Source of the DNA: a virus
Reading direction: 5' to 3' (one strand)
IMG/VR virus record: IMGVR_UViG_3300046697_000085
Location: 1 to 28,801 of that record
Length of the DNA stretch: 28,801 nucleotides
A program made the position numbers and the translations under genes. The notes beneath the pieces are model-generated. The model was not told where the DNA came from and ran no database searches. It saw nothing but the letters and a program-made list of their open reading frames with translations. This document shows positions 20,207 through 25,183 of this stretch, one piece after another (the first letter of the stretch is position 1; each line of letters begins with the position of its first letter).

Positions 20207-20964
20207 CTAAAATCTTTTGGAGCCGGAAGGGAGGATTTAACTCCCGCTTTTCCCGTACCGGGGGAAGGTTCTGACAACTGAACTATTCCGGCTTTCTTGC
20301 GTCGAACTCCGCCAACATCTCGTCCTCGCCCTCTGTTTAACCCCATATATGTGGAAGTTAAAGAATGGCAATTTGGGCAGAGGATAGTCAAATTCTCTGG
20401 TCTACAGTTTCTGAAGTCTCCGTCGATGTGCTCAACCTGGATCGGAATGTGTCCGCTGGTTGGATTAACTTCACACCACCCACAGCGAGAACATTTCTTT
20501 CCATAAGTCCTGTAAAGGTAAACCCGTACTTGTTGACACAAAGCCCCGGCGGGTGTCAATCCCGATTCTTCCCCGAGGAGCCAAGCCTCTATGTACTTTT
20601 CTTCCTCGTACAAACGATGACAGACTTTGCTGCAAAAAAGTCGATTATCAGTTTCTCTTCCGCACCTTTTGCAGACTCTTAGAGGGGACCGACGCTTACC
20701 AGTAAGATTAAAAATTGCAGCACACCGTTGGGAACAAAACTTACTTTTAGTATCATCCCCACAATTAAGACAAGGACGAATATCCGTTTCTAGAGAGTTG
20801 GACAAACATCTTCGGGAGCAGTAGCAGAAACCTTCTCCCCTCTTGGCACTCTTCATTGCGTGGTGCTTGAGGCGCATAAAATCAACGTCACAATAATCAC
20901 AGTAAAGATGGACGGGTTCTCGACTTTTCGCTAGATCGAAATCTTCCTGAGAAACCAATCTCAT
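20203..20964 (-). CDS. HNH homing endonuclease with zinc knuckles, 253 aa
   Basis: N-terminal Cys-pair repeats (YCDYCDVDF, FCYCSRRC, CLNCGDD, FCSQRC, CKRCGRE, FCSKVC) lead into an HNH core: KCSRCGWC, then IQVEHIDGDFRNCRPENLTILCPNCHSL, giving His-Asn-His plus the zinc site. It lies between tRNA-Thr(CGT) and tRNA-Thr(GGT). The frame runs through the whole of Thr(GGT): about 25 codons are tRNA sequence. It stops in the -35 box of P2. ATG with TTAGGAGTAAGC. Likely a mobile gene that homes into tRNA sequence. Confidence 0.85.
   Translation of the reverse strand: MRLVSQEDFDLAKSREPVHLYCDYCDVDFMRLKHHAMKSAKRGEGFCYCSRRCLSNSLETDIRPCLNCGDDTKSKFCSQRCAAIFNLTGKRRSPLRVCKRCGRETDNRLFCSKVCHRLYEEEKYIEAWLLGEESGLTPAGALCQQVRVYLYRTYGKKCSRCGWCEVNPTSGHIPIQVEHIDGDFRNCRPENLTILCPNCHSLTSTYMGLNRGRGRDVGGVRRKKAGIVQLSEPSPGTGKAGVKSSLPAPKDFS
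20218..20292 (-). tRNA. tRNA-Thr(GGT), C33, altered elbow, inside endonuclease ORF
   Basis: Acceptor GCCGGAA/TTCCGGC with TCCA. Loop CCGGTAC (codon ACC) has C33. D-loop AGTTGTCA with T-loop TTAAATC predicts U19-A56. Wholly contained in the HNH reading frame. Confidence 0.87.
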
Positions 20965-20978
20965 GCTTACTCCTAACT

Positions 20979-21052
20979 TGGAGCCCGGTCGGGGAATTCA
21001 ACCCCGGTCTTCGCGGTACGAAGGCGAAAGTCTAGCACTGACCTAACCAGGC
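20979..21052 (-). tRNA. tRNA-Thr(CGT), altered elbow
   Basis: Acceptor GCCTGGT/ACCGGGC with TCCA, loop TTCGTAC (codon ACG). D-loop AGTGCTA with T-loop TTGAATT predicts C19-G56. Confidence 0.85.
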
Positions 21053-21060
21053 TTGCGGTT

Positions 21061-21099
21061 CATATATGGGTCCTAAAGTCGGTTAACGACCCATATATG
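21061..21099. repeat. Perfect 12-bp inverted repeat
   Basis: CATATATGGGTC (21061-21072) and GACCCATATATG (21088-21099) around a 15-base loop. Each arm also contains the self-complementary CATATATG. There is no T-run, so it is not a simple terminator. It lies ten bases from repeat copy 12. Confidence 0.85.
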
Positions 21100-21108
21100 T
21101 AACATGTT

Positions 21109-21123
21109 GTCCATTACCTGGAC
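21109..21123 (-). repeat. 15-mer hairpin repeat, copy 12
   Basis: GTCCATTACCTGGAC beside the 12-bp inverted repeat; TGTCC...GGACG flanks. Confidence 0.88.
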
Positions 21124-21131
21124 GAAACATT

Positions 21132-21216
21132 GCCGCTTGAGGGCCGGATGCTTCCCCGGCTTTTACAACCCCCGATGTAGGCCGGGGGCAACCTCGGAGC
21201 GTACGTCTCCTGCGGC
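21132..21216 (-). ncRNA. Three-arm structured RNA in tRNA array (gap E)
   Basis: 85 bases closed by GCCGC/GCGGC. On the minus strand three hairpins follow: GGAG-ACGTACG-CTCC, CCCCCG-GCCTACAT-CGGGGG and GCCGG-GGAAGCAT-CCGGC, the last two inside GAGG/CCTC. It has the size and outline of a cloverleaf but eight-base loops, no T-loop consensus and no CCA. Identity unknown. Confidence 0.45.
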
Positions 21217-21220
21217 AAAA

Positions 21221-21295
21221 TGGAGCGAAGGACCAGACTCGAACTGGCGTCTACGGACTGGCAATCCGAGGTACTGGCCGCTGTACGACCTTCGC
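21221..21295 (-). tRNA. tRNA-Gly(GCC)
   Basis: Acceptor GCGAAGG/CCTTCGC with TCCA, loop TTGCCAG (codon GGC), D-loop with GG, T-loop TTCGAGT. Confidence 0.93.
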
Positions 21296-21299
21296 AATG

Positions 21300-21374
21300 T
21301 GGCACCCGAGGAGCGAGTTGAACGCTGCGTCTGGGGCTTCAAAGACCCCGGTCCTACCGTTGAACGACTCGGGC
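21300..21374 (-). tRNA. tRNA-Gln(TTG)
   Basis: Acceptor GCCCGAG/CTCGGGT with GCCA, loop CTTTGAA (codon CAA), D-loop AACGGTA, T-loop TTCAACT. Confidence 0.93.
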
Positions 21375-21379
21375 AAAAC

Positions 21380-21456
21380 TGGCTGGACCTACAGGTCTCG
21401 AACCTGTCTTAGTCTTCGTTCAGAGCGAAGTGCCATACCTGCTAGGCGAAGGTCCA
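21380..21456 (-). tRNA. tRNA-Gln(CTG)
   Basis: Acceptor TGGACCT/AGGTCCA with GCCA, loop CTCTGAA (codon CAG), D-loop with GG, T-loop TTCGAGA. Confidence 0.93.
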
Positions 21457-21462
21457 TTAAAA

Positions 21463-21593
21463 TTTGGCGGTCCTCAATAAAACCCAGCCTCAAAGCGCGT
21501 AAGTCCCGCTACTCTCTTTGAGGTCTTGCTGCTAGGTTTTACCCGTTGGTGTTTAGCCACAGTGTTTAGAGTCGCAGCCCGTTACGACTATTT
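21463..21593 (-). other. Gap F in tRNA array: long hairpin region
   Basis: 131 bases without a tRNA. On the minus strand CCTCAAAG pairs with CTTTGAGG, and outside it TAAAACCTAG with CTGGGTTTTA, a long interrupted hairpin at about 21477-21542. GTCGTAACGGGCTGCGAC at the other end is a separate hairpin. A lone CGCCA at 21463-21467 may be the 3' end of a lost tRNA. Confidence 0.4.
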
Positions 21594-21668
21594 TGGCTCC
21601 ACAGGCGCGAGTCGAACGCGCATCTTACTCGTTAACAGCGAGGCATAATACCATTATACGACCGTGGA
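21594..21668 (-). tRNA. tRNA-Asn(GTT)
   Basis: Acceptor TCCACGG/CTGTGGA with GCCA, loop CTGTTAA (codon AAC/AAT), D-loop with GG, T-loop TTCGACT. Confidence 0.93.
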
Positions 21669-21674
21669 ACAACT

Positions 21675-21755
21675 TGGCGTGGGTGACCGGAATCGAACCG
21701 GCGACATCACCTGATTGAAAGTCAGGGCACATTCACCAACAATGTGAACACCCAC
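21675..21755 (-). tRNA. tRNA-Glu(TTC)
   Basis: Acceptor GTGGGTG/CACCCAC with GCCA, loop CTTTCAA (codon GAA), long D-loop with GG, T-loop TTCGATT. Confidence 0.92.
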
Positions 21756-21759
21756 AAAA

Positions 21760-21837
21760 TGGTAGGGTAGCTCGGGTTCGAACCGAGGCGTAACCACGGT
21801 GAGAACGTGGTGGCTTAACCAACTTGCCAACTACCCC
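21760..21837 (-). tRNA. tRNA-Glu(CTC)
   Basis: Acceptor GGGGTAG/CTACCCT with ACCA, loop TTCTCAC (codon GAG), D-loop with GG, T-loop TTCGAAC. Confidence 0.92.
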
Positions 21838-21842
21838 ATAAA

Positions 21843-21918
21843 TGGCGCGACGAAGGGGATTTGAACCCCTGTAAACTTGATCGACAATCAAGGACATTTG
21901 CCGCTATGCTACCGTCGC
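21843..21918 (-). tRNA. tRNA-Asp(GTC)
   Basis: Acceptor GCGACGG/TCGTCGC with GCCA, loop TTGTCGA (codon GAC/GAT), D-loop with GG, T-loop TTCAAAT. Confidence 0.93.
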
Positions 21919-21922
21919 AAAA

Positions 21923-21998
21923 TGGTTGCCAGGGGAGGACTTGAACCTCCGGTCTCCAACTTATGAGGATGGCGAGATGGCCGCTTCTCTACCCGGCG
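21923..21998 (-). tRNA. Initiator tRNA-fMet(CAT)
   Basis: The end pair is C1-A72 (CGCCGGG against CCTGGCA), the mismatch that marks bacterial initiator tRNA, and the D-stem has A11-T24. Loop CTCATAA, T-loop TTCAAGT, ACCA. The three G-C pairs of a typical initiator anticodon stem are not fully present (CCATC/GTTGG). First gene after P3. Confidence 0.85.
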
Positions 21999-22007
21999 TC
22001 AAACTTC

Positions 22008-22013
22008 ATTGTA
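22008..22013 (-). promoter_or_regulatory. Promoter P3 (extended -10)
   Basis: TGTGGTACAATG as in P1 and P2, but no TTGACA upstream. Repeat copy 13 (22019-22033) occupies the spacer between -10 and the expected -35, the position of an operator. Confidence 0.65.
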
Positions 22014-22018
22014 CCACA

Positions 22019-22033
22019 GTCCGGATAATGGAC
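22019..22033 (-). repeat. 15-mer hairpin repeat, copy 13 (inverted), in promoter spacer
   Basis: GTCCGGATAATGGAC on the plus strand, five bases upstream of the -10 box of P3. Confidence 0.9.
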
Positions 22034-22045
22034 TTGTGGAAAACT

Positions 22046-22074
22046 GCACAATAACATCGAAAATGTTACCGTGC
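22046..22074 (-). terminator. Probable intrinsic terminator in tRNA array
   Basis: Minus strand: GCAC...GTGC enclosing AACAT/ATGTT, then AGTTTTCC. It ends the tRNA unit transcribed from P4, immediately before P3. Confidence 0.55.
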
Positions 22075-22079
22075 GAAAC

Positions 22080-22163
22080 TGGTGCACGCAGCAAGAATCG
22101 AACTTGCTATCCCCGAAGAGGGCTCTTTTACAGAGAGCCTGGCTACCTTAGCGCGTTACGTGC
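22080..22163 (-). tRNA. tRNA-Tyr(GTA)
   Basis: Acceptor GCACGTA/TGCGTGC with ACCA, anticodon stem GCTCT/AGAGC, loop CTGTAAA (codon TAC/TAT), long variable arm, T-loop TTCGATT. Confidence 0.9.
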
Positions 22164-22164
22164 G

Positions 22165-22251
22165 TGGCGGAAAGCGAAGGTAACGATCCCTCATCCCTTG
22201 CGGGAGCCCCGGTTTTCAGGACCGGCTGTCTCACCATCGACGGCGCTTTCC
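22165..22251 (-). tRNA. tRNA-Ser(TGA), C33
   Basis: Acceptor GGAAAGC/GCTTTCC with GCCA. Loop CCTGAAA (codon TCA) has C33. Variable arm TCCC-GCAA-GGGA. T-loop ATCGTTA lacks T54, D-loop has GG. Confidence 0.87.
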
Positions 22252-22388
22252 AAAACTTAACTCCCCGACTTCTACGCGACACCTTGCTGAGCTTGTCAGG
22301 GCCAGCCGGGCTCGGGGAACCGGATCATATTCCAACCCTTTGACAAGGGAATAAGGAACAGCGGACGACCGGCGGCACACGTCAAACA
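22252..22388 (-). other. Gap G in tRNA array: two structured blocks
   Basis: 137 bases without cloverleaf. TCCCCGA/TCGGGGA closes a 57-base block (22261-22317) that contains CTGA-CAAGC-TCAG. A second block (about 22321-22380) holds CCCTT-GTCA-AAGGG inside ATTCC/GGAAT. No CCA. Identity unknown. Confidence 0.35.
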
Positions 22389-22476
22389 TGGCGGACGGGG
22401 TGAGATTTCAACTCACGACACCCGAAGGTGTACTGGTTTTCGGGACCAGCGCGATAAAGCACTCTGCCACCCGTCC
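22389..22476 (-). tRNA. tRNA-Ser(CGA), C33, altered elbow
   Basis: Acceptor GGACGGG/CCCGTCC with GCCA. Loop CCCGAAA (codon TCG) has C33. Variable arm ACACC-TTCG-GGTGT. D-loop with GTGC and T-loop TTGAAAT predict C19-G56. Confidence 0.87.
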
Positions 22477-22477
22477 G

Positions 22478-22563
22478 TGGAGGAAAGCAGTGAACACGAT
22501 CCACAGTCCCGAAGGACCCAACTGGTTTCCGGCCAGTGCCCAGCCCCGCCGGGTTTACTTTCC
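22478..22563 (-). tRNA. tRNA-Ser(GGA), C33
   Basis: Acceptor GGAAAGT/GCTTTCC with TCCA. Loop CCGGAAA (codon TCC) has C33. Variable arm GGTCC-TTCG-GGACT. T-loop ATCGTGT, the same as Arg(CCT). Confidence 0.86.
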
Positions 22564-22566
22564 ATT

Positions 22567-22591
22567 AAGGAAAAACTACCTACTTTTCCTT
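22567..22591. repeat. Inverted repeat AAGGAAAA/TTTTCCTT
   Basis: A perfect 8-bp inverted repeat with a nine-base loop between two Ser tRNAs; possible processing or termination hairpin. Confidence 0.6.
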
Positions 22592-22607
22592 GCACAAAAC
22601 TTGACAT

Positions 22608-22693
22608 TGGCGGATCGTGCTTGAGTCGAACAAGCTCAACCTTTCGGTTGTACAGTTTAGCAAACTGCTCCGTTACCGTCCCGGCCACGATCC
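22608..22693 (-). tRNA. tRNA-Ser(GCT)
   Basis: Acceptor GGATCGT/ACGATCC with GCCA, loop TTGCTAA (codon AGC/AGT), variable arm CAACC-GAAA-GGTTG, T-loop TTCGACT; canonical. Confidence 0.92.
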
Positions 22694-22822
22694 GTGAAAC
22701 TTACGTCCCTCTTGTTTCAGAGTTGAAGGAGTTGACAATCTCTGACCAACTTACCGACAGTTTGTCTTCGGCAGGGCTACTTTGCTTTATGGTCATCAGT
22801 GGGAGTTGACACCCACAACATT
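22694..22822 (-). other. Gap J in tRNA array: tRNA-like pieces
   Basis: 129 bases. A GTGGG-TGTCAACT-CCCAC arm resembles a T-arm with one extra loop base, a D-loop-like AGTTGGTCAGAG follows about 55 bases later, and TGACCA/TGGTCA can pair between them. The T-before-D order recalls the permuted locus at 19707-19800, but the other stems do not fit. GAGTTGACA occurs twice on the plus strand. Confidence 0.35.
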
Positions 22823-22905
22823 TGGTGCCGATGAGGGGGATCGAACCCCTACCCCGAAGGACTAGGTTTTGAATCTAGCGTGGCTTCCAATTACACCACA
22901 TCGGC
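22823..22905 (-). tRNA. tRNA-Leu(CAA)
   Basis: Acceptor GCCGATG/CATCGGC with ACCA, loop TTCAAAA (codon TTG), D-loop with GG, variable arm with TTCG, T-loop TTCGATC. Confidence 0.91.
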
Positions 22906-22911
22906 AAAACT

Positions 22912-22994
22912 TGGTGCAGGTAGAGGGAGTCGAACCCCCACCCCTAGAGACTGGTTTCTAAAACCAGCGCGGCTGCCAATTACGCCATACCTGC
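22912..22994 (-). tRNA. tRNA-Leu(TAG)
   Basis: Acceptor GCAGGTA/TACCTGC with ACCA, anticodon stem CTGGT/ACCAG, loop TTTAGAA (codon CTA), long variable arm, T-loop TTCGACT. Confidence 0.92.
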
Positions 22995-23006
22995 ACAACT
23001 TAAACT

Positions 23007-23082
23007 TGGAGGTCGAGATCGGAATCGAACCGACGATTAACAGTTTTGCAGACTGTCGCTTTACCGTCTTAGCTACTCGACC
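23007..23082 (-). tRNA. tRNA-Cys(GCA)
   Basis: Acceptor GGTCGAG/CTCGACC with TCCA, loop CTGCAAA (codon TGC/TGT), D-loop with GG, T-loop TTCGATT. Confidence 0.93.
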
Positions 23083-23083
23083 G

Positions 23084-23160
23084 TGGTGCGGGCGACCGGA
23101 TTCGAGCCGGTAGAACCGAGGGTTTAAGCCTCAGATGTCTTCCTGTTGCATCACGCCCGC
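23084..23160 (-). tRNA. tRNA with anticodon TAA (Leu codon TTA) but short variable loop
   Basis: Acceptor GCGGGCG/CGCCCGC with ACCA, anticodon stem TGAGG/CCTCG, loop CTTAAAC, D-stem ATG/CAT, T-arm ACCGG-CTCGAAT-CCGGT. The variable loop is about five bases, so this is a class I body with a Leu anticodon. Confidence 0.8.
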
Positions 23161-23526
23161 AAATTCTTAACTGATCCCCTGCTTAACCGATCCAGGTTTC
23201 AACTACAGGCCGTAGGTCCCGCAGTCCTCAGCATAACGCGCCGGATTTTTACCGGACTCCCTCCCCGGGGGAGATGGTCAGAGAGTTGTGGCTGGCCTAT
23301 CCACAGCCCTTCGGACTCAACCGCCTGATCCCATTGGGTCTATTAAGCAAGCGCCAGATGCACCCCAACGTCACGTATTACTTGCTGTCCATTAACTGGA
23401 CGAAACTTGCCGGGGAGTTTTTAAGACCGGCAATCTCCACCTGGCTTTCTTTCGAGGACGGCTCCCTAGTGTCTTTCGACTCCGTCTATACCAGGAAAAG
23501 GGAGAGCTTTTCTACCACCAAAATCA
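23161..23526 (-). other. 366-base transcribed leader without gene
   Basis: Between promoter P4 and the first tRNA of its unit. No cloverleaf or reading frame is convincing. It contains TTGCCGG/CCGGCAA enclosing 13 bases, a TCCGG-TAAAAAT-CCGG arm matching the odd arm in the tRNA-like RNA at 17652-17752, a CTAC/GTAG hairpin, and repeat copy 14. Confidence 0.5.
23387..23401 (-). repeat. 15-mer hairpin repeat, copy 14
   Basis: GTCCATTAACTGGAC with the same CTTGCT/GAA flanks as copy 11. Confidence 0.88.
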
Positions 23527-23556
23527 TTGTACTACCGGAGGGTTTTGCTTGTCAAG
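23527..23556 (-). promoter_or_regulatory. Promoter P4 (sigma70) of the first tRNA unit
   Basis: Minus strand TTGACA (23551-23556), 18 bp, TACAAT (23527-23532). The HNH stop codon TGA lies in the -35, as at P2, and both share TTGACAAGC. Confidence 0.85.
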
Positions 23557-24094
23557 CAAATAAGTAAGGGGCCCACCGAGCGTCCTCTTCCAGCCCCACA
23601 AGTCTCAACAACATTCGGCTTGTGTGTATGGTCAACCGGCCAGGAACGTGCAGCAGCTTCATGCCCGCTTCTTCTGGTGTCCGGTCGCCCTTCTTTCGGT
23701 TACATTCCCGGCAGGCCGACGCCAAATTATCCCAGACCCAGGGACCACCCCGGGACGAGGGAAGAATGTGGTCTAAAGTCAGAATAACCTTGACCGGCTT
23801 CCCGTTGATGATCCGGGTTGATCCTTCTTTCGCCCCGCAATACTGACAAAGGTAATGGTCGCGTGCATAGATGTTGGGGCGCGTAAGCTGGTTGATCCTG
23901 ATCGGTATTTTTTTGTAGTTCCGCAACCGGATGACACACGGAAGTGGAATTCCCGGGTAGACATCGACCCCATAATCCTCTTCCGCGACTGCCGACCCTT
24001 TGACCAGGAGCTTGATCGCGTTCTTGGCCCGACAGATGGACACGGGTTCGAACGAAGCATTGAGTACGAGAACGGCTTTGTTGATCATCGACAT
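23552..24094 (-). CDS. HNH endonuclease, McrA-like, 180 aa
   Basis: The N-terminal half (AVLVLNASFEPVSICRAKNAIKLLVKG, then IPLPCVIRLRNY) and the C-terminal HNH core (CQYCGAKEG, LTLDHILPSSRGGPWVWDNL, ACRECNRKKGDRTPEEAG) match a widespread family of HNH proteins. Zinc Cys pairs and the catalytic His and Asn are present. It cuts DNA and may be mobile or protective. The start is placed at the ATG after GGGAGTTACTCCC; in-frame ATG codons at 24088 and further upstream are possible. It stands in front of the tRNA array behind promoter P5. Confidence 0.82.
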   Translation of the reverse strand: MSMINKAVLVLNASFEPVSICRAKNAIKLLVKGSAVAEEDYGVDVYPGIPLPCVIRLRNYKKIPIRINQLTRPNIYARDHYLCQYCGAKEGSTRIINGKPVKVILTLDHILPSSRGGPWVWDNLASACRECNRKKGDRTPEEAGMKLLHVPGRLTIHTSRMLLRLVGLEEDARWAPYLFA

Positions 24095-24249
24095 GGGAGT
24101 AACTCCCGCGTTTGTAGACATCTCCAGCAGCACCAACCGTCGGAGCACTCGAACCATTTGTGACCCCATATCCTACACCAGAACGGTGCATCGAATTTGG
24201 GGGGCTTTACCGAACGAAACGGAACCGGACTGTATCCACTCATAAAACC

Positions 24250-24277
24250 ATTATACCACAGATTGTTCCACGTGCAA
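24250..24277 (-). promoter_or_regulatory. Promoter P5
   Basis: Minus strand TGTGG-TATAAT (-10 at 24250-24255) with TTGCAC 16 bp upstream or GTTGCA at 17 bp. TGTGGTATAATGGTTTTA closely matches P1 beyond the -10. It reads the HNH gene. Confidence 0.75.
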
Positions 24278-24280
24278 CAA

Positions 24281-24730
24281 TTATTTTTGCAAAGCGGAGT
24301 TAGACGAGGATTCGGGGCTGGGGGGCTTTTGAGCCAAAGTCATCAGCCTCTTGACCTCATCTTTGAGACGTTTAATTTCTTTCTGTTGTTTGGTTTCCAG
24401 TTTCGTTCGAGCAAACAGTCGGATCGGCTCTCCAACCACAGCCCCTTGGTGTTCCTCTTTTGGACCGCCACAAGTACAGGGGTAATTGACTCCCTTGCGA
24501 TATAAACAATCTTGATCGTGGTACTTAGATTCTAATCCGGTTTCCCGCTCGGTATAAAGAACGGCATCGCCTTTGGGATCGAACCACAGAATCCATTGGG
24601 GGTTATCGCAAGCGGGCTCAATCCACCCCAGGGTTCCCCCACCGTCTGCGGTATCCGTCTTTTTGTCTTGCGGCCTAGAGAATCCGTACTCCCCGATTAA
24701 AACACCTTGCTTACCTTTTCCTATTTGCAT
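24281..24730 (-). CDS. Hypothetical protein, 149 aa
   Basis: Not recognised. The first 80 residues look folded (PACDNPQWILWFDPKGDAVLYTERETGLESKY). CLYRKGVNYPCTC holds three Cys. From about residue 105 a charged coiled coil follows (KLETKQQKEIKRLKDEVKRL), then a Ser/Pro tail. ATG with AAGGAAAACA. Confidence 0.6.
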   Translation of the reverse strand: MQIGKGKQGVLIGEYGFSRPQDKKTDTADGGGTLGWIEPACDNPQWILWFDPKGDAVLYTERETGLESKYHDQDCLYRKGVNYPCTCGGPKEEHQGAVVGEPIRLFARTKLETKQQKEIKRLKDEVKRLMTLAQKPPSPESSSNSALQK

Positions 24731-24788
24731 TGTTTTCCTTCCGTCTCGTAGTGGTCGTTGTTATTCTACGAAGACCGTACAACACTTT

Positions 24789-24802
24789 GTCCATTTCCGG
24801 AC
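24789..24802 (-). repeat. Hairpin repeat, copy 15 (14-base variant)
   Basis: GTCCATTTCCGGAC: one loop base shorter, arms intact. Between the SprT-like gene stop and the next start. Confidence 0.75.
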
Positions 24803-24829
24803 TGTCATTTTAGTTCCAAGACGGAACGA

Positions 24830-25183
24830 TTACCACAACCCATTGAAGGCCCCGAGGGCGGCCAATTGCTTCATCCTTTTTTGGAACTTGCGCCCGTGTG
24901 CTTGTTTCTCGGGAACTCGCCACTGTTGGACATGCACCATTTCGTGAAGCAGGGTCCCAATCCAAATCCGGGACTGCTTTCGGTACAGAGGGTTGAGGCT
25001 AATCCGGACAGGTCGCCCCGTTTCGTGGTCGGACCAGGTACTCCCCAAGACCATTCTGGCTCTTCCTCCCGCGAACGATCTTTTGTCGAAGCCGACGCGA
25101 AGGTCTTTTGGTAGCCGGTTCCCGAAGTACCGAGAGTTTAGAAGATGGTAGAGTTCTTTTGGGGTCGGCGGTTTTTCCTTCAT
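24830..25183 (-). CDS. SprT-like zinc metallopeptidase, 117 aa
   Basis: The zinc motif is LLHEMVHVQQW (HEMVH, residues 80-84), with a third ligand likely at H96 in QAHGRKFQKRM. The N-terminal part (ELYHLLNSRYFGNRLPKDLRVGFD) matches the SprT-like fold start. The family includes Spartan-type proteases acting on DNA-protein crosslinks; phage versions are of unknown target. It overlaps the next metallopeptidase gene by ATGA. Confidence 0.85.
   Translation of the reverse strand: MKEKPPTPKELYHLLNSRYFGNRLPKDLRVGFDKRSFAGGRARMVLGSTWSDHETGRPVRISLNPLYRKQSRIWIGTLLHEMVHVQQWRVPEKQAHGRKFQKRMKQLAALGAFNGLW

Noticed and set aside
17252-23160. CRISPR array
   Set aside because: Regular spacing in this region comes from tRNA genes with different sequences. 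There are no identical direct repeats with spacers.
23161-23526. tmRNA or RNase P RNA in the 366-base leader
   Set aside because: The length fits, but the conserved ends of tmRNA (tRNA-like with CCA) and the conserved core of RNase P RNA are absent.
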